From assembly GCA_002170485.2 (NCBI GenBank), contig NHDZ02000166.1, positions 1 through 11,588 of the forward strand: 11,588 nucleotides of DNA, written 5' to 3'. This stretch comes from MED660 sp002691025 (GTDB lineage Bacteria; Myxococcota_A; UBA9160; UBA4427). Below the pieces are notes generated by a model. It was not told where the DNA came from. It was given only the letters and a program-made list of their open reading frames with translations, and ran no database searches. The position numbers and the translations under genes were made by a program. Within the stretch, counting starts at the first letter, position 1. The number at the start of each line of letters is the position of its first letter. Of this stretch, positions 7,225 to 11,588 are shown in pieces.

Positions 7225-8196
7225 CTAGATCANNGAGGGAAGNCGNTCCCGGATCAAGGATTCGGATTCGGCCATCAGGCGGTCGATCAACTCCTGACAG
7301 GTCGGGATGTCGTGAATCAAGCCGGCCACCATCCCGCANCTCCAGGCGCCCGCGTCCAGATCCCCTTCCTTCATGATTCGCGGGTACACACCGCCGACGA
7401 GTTTCGCGATGTCTTCGATTCCCATCTCATCGCTCTTCTCGTTCTCGATCTCGATGATCTTCTCCACCGCNGCATTGTTCAGGACCCGCTCCGTATTGCG
7501 CAGGGAACGCATGATCAAACGGGTGTCCAACTCNCTGGCCTCGATCAANGCCTGCTTGACGTTGTCGTGGACGGGNGCCTCCTGGGTCGCNATGAAGCGT
7601 GTCCCCATATTGATTCCATCGGCCCCCATCGCGAGAGCGGCCACCATCTGCTTGGCGTTGCCCATNCCCCCTGAAGCCACAAAAGGAATGCTCAACTCNT
7701 CGGCGGCACGCGGGAGCAGGATCATGTTCGGGATATCGTCTTCACCCGGATGCCCTCCACACTCAAAGCCATCCACGCTCACGGCATCGCAACCGATTCT
7801 CTCCGCCTTGAGGGAGTGGCGCACAGATGTGCATTTGTGGATGACAGCAATCCCGGCTTCCTTGAGCGAAGGCATGTACTGCTCGGGACTCCGACCGGCC
7901 GTTTCCACGATCTTNACACCGCCTTCAATAATGGACTTGATGTAGCCCGGGTAGTCGGGCGAGGCAAAGCCCGGAAGAAATGTAAGATTCACGCCAATCG
8001 GCTTATCGGTCATCTCGCGACAACGAGCGATCTCCTTGGCGAGATCATCCGGAGTCGGCTGAGTAAGGCCCGTGATGATTCCAAGACCGCCCGCATTGGA
8101 CACCGCCGCGGCCATCTCGGCCANACCCACATGATGCATCCCCCCTTGAATGATGGGGTGCTCGATGCCAAAGAGTTCTGTGATTCGGGTCTTCAT
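7225..8196 (-). CDS. Nitronate monooxygenase / 2-nitropropane dioxygenase-like FMN enzyme (323 aa)
   Basis: This is a TIM-barrel flavin enzyme of the NMO/NPD family. Landmarks: FGIEHPIIQGGMHHVG at the N-terminus (9-24); NAGGLGIITG (34-43); DKPIGVNLTF (64-73); DGFECGGHPGEDD (142-154) with H149 at the position of the family's catalytic or flavin-contacting histidine; and GADGINMGTRF (191-201), the FMN phosphate-binding region. The family oxidises nitronates with O2. Close paralogues (FabK, IpdC-like oxidoreductases) do other chemistry, so the substrate is open. AGGAG six bases upstream of ATG 8196 fixes the start. There are 14 ambiguous bases in the gene. Twelve fall on codon third positions; one of the two others is NTG, where C/T would still encode Leu. 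The gene stands alone, divergent from the molybdopterin enzyme and closed by a terminator. Stop codon TAG. Confidence 0.92.
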   Translation of the reverse strand: MKTRITELFGIEHPIIQGGMHHVGXAEMAAAVSNAGGLGIITGLTQPTPDDLAKEIARCREMTDKPIGVNLTFLPGFASPDYPGYIKSIIEGGXKIVETAGRSPEQYMPSLKEAGIAVIHKCTSVRHSLKAERIGCDAVSVDGFECGGHPGEDDIPNMILLPRAAXELSIPFVASGXMGNAKQMVAALAMGADGINMGTRFXATQEXPVHDNVKQXLIEAXELDTRLIMRSLRNTERVLNNXAVEKIIEIENEKSDEMGIEDIAKLVGGVYPRIMKEGDLDAGAWXCGMVAGLIHDIPTCQELIDRLMAESESLIRXXLPXXI

Positions 8197-8369
8197 GACT
8201 TTCTCCTAGGGTGGTTTGGATTTCAATCGGCTTGCTCCACACCGATGCGTGGCCGGCTTTCTACCATAGCGATACCCANTGGCCTCTGCTTCCCCCGGAA
8301 TGAGTATCCAGAAGAAGAGCGATGGGTCCCCGGGGTCGCCGCGCCATGAGAAATCCATGCCACGAGGCA

Positions 8370-8401
8370 CGGTCTCCTCCGGGTGGATGCCGAGGAGACC
8401 G
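8370..8401. repeat. Perfect inverted repeat with 10-bp stem in the divergent region
   Basis: CGGTCTCCTC (8370-8379) is complementary to GAGGAGACCG (8392-8401) around a 12-base loop. Neither strand has a T-run after it, so a terminator is unlikely. An operator or an RNA hairpin in the leader of one of the two genes is more plausible. Confidence 0.5.
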
Positions 8402-8483
8402 AAGAGTGGGCCCGAAGAGTGGCCCCGCCGACCCATCACCCCCATACCGGCACGACGGAAATCACGTTCGGCCCGAAGAATGG
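8398..8483 (+). repeat. Direct repeats CCGAAGARTGG, three copies
   Basis: Copies of (A/C)CCGAAGA(G/A)TGG lie at 8398-8409, 8411-8422 and 8472-8483. The first two are in tandem with a 13-base period; the third differs by one base. The third also forms part of a perfect odd palindrome TTCGGCCCGAA (8467-8477). The arrangement resembles an array of regulator half-sites, but could be chance in GC-rich DNA. Confidence 0.4.
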
Positions 8484-8622
8484 ACTAGACTTGTGATCAT
8501 GAAATGGCTGAAAATGATCTCCACGAAACGCTCCACGAACAGGAATACGGAGATCTGATCCTCCGGGTTGTACCGGACCCGTCGCCCCGATCCATACGTT
8601 TTTCGCTCAGGAGAAAACACAC

Positions 8623-10848
8623 ATGCCCTCAAGAGACGGATTTCGAAAAAGAGGTATCTGCCGCACCTGTATGGTTTCGTGCGGNGTCTTCATGGACATC
8701 GAAGACGGTCGCGTCACCCGCATGATCGGAGACAAAGACGACCCCGCTTCTCATGGCTATACCTGCGCCAAGGGACGGGATGTCGCCACCCATCTATACG
8801 GACCCAACCGCATCTTGCGACCTCTGCGAGGGAACAGACCGGGCGAGTTTGAAGAGATCTCCTCGGGTCAGGCAATCTCCGAAATTGCCGAGAAGCTCGG
8901 AAGCATCGTGGAAAAGCATGGCCCACACGCCGTCGCCTTCTACGGTGGCACCTATGCGCTTGCNCCACCGGGCGGTATGTTCGCCGGTTCATTCATGAAC
9001 GCACTCGGTTCGCCCATGAACTTCAGTTGCGGCTCCATCGACCAACCTGGAAAACTCCTGGCTCAAGCCCTTCACGGTCGATGGCACGCGGGAGGCCAGC
9101 CCTTTGCCACGGCCGAGACCTGGCTCTTCATCGGAACCAACCCCGCCATCTCTGGACTCGGCGGCGCCCCCACCACCAACCCGAACTGGCANCTCACCCA
9201 AGCCGTGAAACGCGGCATCCAGATGATCGTCATNGANCCACGAAGAACCGAGACGGCGCGAAANGCCGCCATTCATCTCCAACCNGTTCCCGGGCAGGAT
9301 ACGGCCATCTTGGCCGGCATGGTCCGNATCGTNCTTGAAGAGAATCTTTTCGATGAGGATTTCGTCAAGAACAATGCAGTGAATCTCGAAACACTGCGCG
9401 AGCATGTGGCTCCCTTCACGCCTGNTTTCGTNGAAGANAAGACNGANATCCCGGCCGAAGACCTGATCGANGCGACGCGACTTTTTGCNTCGGCCCGNAC
9501 CGGGGGAGCCAGCGCCGGAACCGGGTCGAACATGTCACCCCGCGGCACCATCACCGAATACCTGCTCGCCTGTCTCGTGACGCTCTGTGGATTCCGCGCC
9601 CATGCGGGTGCACCCGTCCAGAACCCGGGCGTGCTGGTACCNCGCGGGCCNCGCTTCGCACAGCCCATCGCCCCCACGGCGGCCTGGGGATTCCCGCCCA
9701 AACTCCGCACTCGAGGCCTCACCAACACGGCCTGCGGACTCCCCACCAGTGCCCTGGCGGACGAAATCCTGCTTGAAGGGGACGGGCAGATCCGGGCCCT
9801 CATCTGTCTCGGGGGAAACCCCATGTCGGCCTGGCCGGACCAGATCAAAACACGTGAAGCCCTTGAAAAGATCGACCTCCTCATCGTGCTCGATCACAGA
9901 CTTTCACAGACAGCCCACTACGCCGACTATGTGATCCCCCCGAAACTCTCTCCAGAAATTCCCGTCCTCACCTACGACATTGAAGAACTGGAGTTCCACT
10001 CGCCAGGCTGGGGCTACTCACTCCCGTATGGAGCCTATCGNGAGGCNCTGGTGGATCCCCCNGAAGGCNCGGACGTGATGGAAGATTGGGAGTTCTTCTA
10101 TGAACTGGGGCGTACCATGAACCTGGAGATGAAGCTCTATATGGGGCTTCTTCGCACGCCCACCGATCCTCCCGGCCGACTCATGGATGTCGANATGAAG
10201 AACAAGCCCACCACCGATGAACTCTTCGACATCTTGACCGAAGGTTCTCGCGTTCCGCTTTCTGAAGTCAGNAGACATGAAGCGGGACANGTCTACGAAG
10301 ACCCCGATGCCAGGGTGTTGCCCCGCAGCCCGGANTGTCAGGCCTATCTCGAACTCGCCAACGAAACCATGATGAACCANCTCGACGAAGCCGCGCACTC
10401 AGAGGCGGTGGAAGGNGATGAAGCCTTTCCTTTCCGCCTCATCAGCCGGCGACAACGCAACACCCTCAACTCCCTGGGCCGAGAGCAACCCCATGTCGTC
10501 CCCGANCGACCCCATCACCCGGCCTACATGCANCCCGATGACCTCGAAGAACTCAAACTCGAACCCGGCGANCTGATCGCCATCCAATCCCGGAGATCCA
10601 CCGTCTACGCCGTGGTGCAGAATGCGGATGATCTACGCCGTGGTCTGGTGTCCATGAGTCACGGGTANGGGATCGACCTCGAAAGGCTCGGACCCGATTC
10701 NGACCCTGGAGANCCGCAGCCNTTCTCCATGGGTCACCANACGGGAGCGCTGGCCAGCGCCGAACTNGACTACGAAGAACCCCACACNGGGCTTCCTCGC
10801 ATGAGTTCCATCCCCGTTCACGTGGTCGCGCAGGATAGACCGAGCTAG
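8623..10848 (+). CDS. Molybdopterin-dependent oxidoreductase, DMSO-reductase superfamily, with [4Fe-4S] site (741 aa)
   Basis: The N-terminus has an iron-sulfur motif C13-x2-C16-x3-C20-x27-C48 followed by AKG with K50, as in formate-dehydrogenase-like members. Then come the bis-MGD-binding regions: FSCGSIDQPGK (134-144); WLFIGTNPA; a dinucleotide-binding stretch near residue 200; TGSNMSPRG; and ALICLGGNPM followed by DHRLSQTAHYADYVIP. The C-terminal molydop-binding domain begins at FPFRLISRRQRNTLNS (about 602) and continues through LKLEPG. No Tat signal is present, so it is cytoplasmic. No small iron-sulfur, heme or membrane partner is encoded next to it. The metal-ligating side chain cannot be assigned with certainty; C136, S138 and D140 lie in the right region. 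ATG 8623 is preceded by AGGAG nine bases upstream. Of 39 ambiguous bases, 37 fall on third codon positions, which independently confirms the frame. The X after C20 is GGN, hence Gly. The substrate is unknown. Confidence 0.92.
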   Translation: MPSRDGFRKRGICRTCMVSCXVFMDIEDGRVTRMIGDKDDPASHGYTCAKGRDVATHLYGPNRILRPLRGNRPGEFEEISSGQAISEIAEKLGSIVEKHGPHAVAFYGGTYALXPPGGMFAGSFMNALGSPMNFSCGSIDQPGKLLAQALHGRWHAGGQPFATAETWLFIGTNPAISGLGGAPTTNPNWXLTQAVKRGIQMIVXXPRRTETARXAAIHLQXVPGQDTAILAGMVXIXLEENLFDEDFVKNNAVNLETLREHVAPFTPXFXEXKXXIPAEDLIXATRLFXSAXTGGASAGTGSNMSPRGTITEYLLACLVTLCGFRAHAGAPVQNPGVLVXRGXRFAQPIAPTAAWGFPPKLRTRGLTNTACGLPTSALADEILLEGDGQIRALICLGGNPMSAWPDQIKTREALEKIDLLIVLDHRLSQTAHYADYVIPPKLSPEIPVLTYDIEELEFHSPGWGYSLPYGAYXEXLVDPXEGXDVMEDWEFFYELGRTMNLEMKLYMGLLRTPTDPPGRLMDVXMKNKPTTDELFDILTEGSRVPLSEVXRHEAGXVYEDPDARVLPRSPXCQAYLELANETMMNXLDEAAHSEAVEXDEAFPFRLISRRQRNTLNSLGREQPHVVPXRPHHPAYMXPDDLEELKLEPGXLIAIQSRRSTVYAVVQNADDLRRGLVSMSHGXGIDLERLGPDXDPGXPQXFSMGHXTGALASAEXDYEEPHXGLPRMSSIPVHVVAQDRPS

Positions 10849-11588
10849 AGAGCGCCCAGCCAGTCGACGATGGCCGCCCCGATTTCGGCGGGTGAATCTT
10901 CTTGNACGAANTGNAGCCCNGACACNGTNACCTCGGTCTGGTTGGGCCAACTGCGACAAAACTCCCGTTGCTTTCCGATCAAGATGGAGCCGGGATCGGC
11001 ATTGATGAACAGCTTCGGGATGTCACTGCCAGAAAGAAAAGTCCCGTACTCCTCCACCAGGGAAACCATGTGAGGAGGTTCGCCTTCGATGGGGATATGA
11101 CGCGGCCAATTCAGGGTCGGCTGACGATCTTCCCGCTCAGCAAAAGGGGCCCGGTAGTGATTCATCTCCTCTTCCGTCAAATCGCGAATGATGGAAGACG
11201 GCAGNACCGCTTCGACGAACATGTTCCGCTCAAGGACCAGATCCTCTCCTTTGTCGGAGCGAAAGCCCTGGAAGATGCCTCGCCCTCCCTCCGGCCAGTC
11301 GGCCCACGTCATGGGCTGAACGATCGCTTCCATGTAGGCAATGCCCTTGATGGCGTCCGGGTGATTCTTCGCCCAATGGAAACCGAGNCCACTTCCCCAN
11401 TCGTGNACCACCAAAGTCACGTTCTCGCGAAGACCGAGCGCNTCNAAAAGACCNGCCAGGTAGTCGTAGGCCACGAGGAATGAATACCGATCCGGTCCTT
11501 CGCTAGCGGGCAGTTTCTCCGAGTCTCCCTGACCAATGAGGTCCGGAACGATGACCCGACCGTGGCCTTCCAACACGGGAATGATATT
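10845..11588 (-). CDS. Haloalkane dehalogenase (alpha/beta hydrolase), N-terminus cut by the window edge
   Basis: The frame is open to the right edge and gives 247 residues. The first visible residues, NIIPVLEG, align with the WRNIIP segment of DhaA, so roughly 50 N-terminal residues, including the first halide-binding Asn, lie outside. Landmarks: VPDLIGQGDSEK; a nucleophile elbow reading V-H-(D/E)-W-G-S-G-L-G; IAYMEAI with the catalytic Glu 24 residues after the nucleophile, exactly as E130 follows D106 in DhaA; LTEEEMNHYRAPF; and a C-terminal GL-(H/Q)-FVQEDSP matching DhaA's catalytic-His loop. Both catalytic codons end in N (GAN at 11402-11400, CAN at 10913-10911), so Asp and His are inferred from the family. 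The halide-binding Trp after the nucleophile is visible. The family hydrolyses carbon-halogen bonds to alcohol plus halide. All 13 ambiguous bases are at third codon positions. The TAG stop overlaps that of the convergent molybdopterin gene. Confidence 0.92.
   Translation of the reverse strand, partial: NIIPVLEGHGRVIVPDLIGQGDSEKLPASEGPDRYSFLVAYDYLXGLXXALGLRENVTLVXHXWGSXLGFHWAKNHPDAIKGIAYMEAIVQPMTWADWPEGGRGIFQGFRSDKGEDLVLERNMFVEAXLPSSIIRDLTEEEMNHYRAPFAEREDRQPTLNWPRHIPIEGEPPHMVSLVEEYGTFLSGSDIPKLFINADPGSILIGKQREFCRSWPNQTEXXVXGXXFXQEDSPAEIGAAIVDWLGAL

Larger units (their letters stand above)
8197..8622. other. Divergent control region between the monooxygenase and molybdopterin genes (426 bp)
   Basis: No credible gene is seen. 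Short open frames on both strands (8300-8488 plus, 8206-8445 minus) lack ribosome binding sites and recognisable sequence. The region contains ribosome binding sites for both flanking genes, a 10-bp-stem hairpin (8370-8401), a thrice-repeated 12-mer (8398-8483) and an imperfect palindrome at 8548-8565. Only one ambiguous base (8279) occurs here. Promoters for both genes should lie here, but none matches consensus well; TTGTGA at 8490-8495 is a possible -35 for the plus-strand gene. Confidence 0.6.

Noticed and set aside
8300..8488. 62-residue plus-strand frame in the divergent region, and a 79-residue minus-strand frame at 8206-8445
   Set aside because: They lie antisense to each other, have no ribosome binding site and no recognisable sequence, and cover the hairpin and direct repeats.
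8504..8725. 73-residue plus-strand frame beginning MAENDLHETL
   Set aside because: Overlaps over 100 bases of the molybdopterin gene in another frame. Its end is the shifted translation of the iron-sulfur region. No ribosome binding site.
2144..10848. Stop-codon reassignment as explanation for the all-TAG stops
   Set aside because: TAG clearly terminates proteins at family-typical lengths. No in-frame TGA or TAA occurs inside the genes, and Trp uses TGG, so the code looks standard.
1..11588. CRISPR array, tRNA, rRNA, insertion sequence, phage or integrase
   Set aside because: No regularly spaced repeats, tRNA cloverleaf, rRNA-like sequence, transposase motif or terminal inverted repeats were found on either strand by reading.

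Overview
The window looks like a fragment of a high-GC (about 60% by eye), Gram-negative-like environmental bacterium, probably taken from a metagenome. It carries scattered N characters, all to the right of position 6882. Within coding sequence these fall almost only on codon third positions, so they look like masked strain polymorphism and not bad sequence. No 16S or marker gene is present, so no taxon is named. The gene content (cytochrome P450, TetR, nitronate monooxygenase, a molybdopterin enzyme, haloalkane dehalogenase, a DUF1214 protein) is the sort found in accessory catabolic regions of proteobacteria and actinobacteria. The unusual part is that two plant-sugar glycosidases, GH51 and GH106-like, are interleaved with them.

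Layout, right to left on the minus strand: a haloalkane dehalogenase cut by the right edge (11588-10845); a flavin-dependent nitronate monooxygenase (8196-7225) closed by a Rho-independent terminator; a P450 / TetR / GH51 arabinofuranosidase polycistron (6879-3513), also closed by a terminator; and a DUF1214 protein followed by an exported GH106-like rhamnosidase that runs off the left edge (3298-1). The only plus-strand gene is a molybdopterin oxidoreductase (8623-10848). It is divergent from the monooxygenase and convergent with the dehalogenase, and the two convergent stop codons share one CTAG.

Two gaps exceed 300 bases. The gap at 6880-7224 holds the P450 promoter region, two palindromes that could be TetR operators, and the monooxygenase terminator. 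The gap at 8197-8622 is a divergent control region with a 10-bp-stem hairpin and a thrice-repeated 12-bp sequence.

Working idea (inference): the left half could process a glycosylated natural product such as a saponin or other terpenoid or phenolic glycoside. The exported GH106-like enzyme would remove rhamnose, the cytoplasmic GH51 enzyme would remove arabinose, and the P450 would attack the aglycone, with TetR as the local sensor. The right half holds further oxidative or dehalogenating functions. All seven complete gene ends in the window use TAG as stop codon, which is notable at this GC content.
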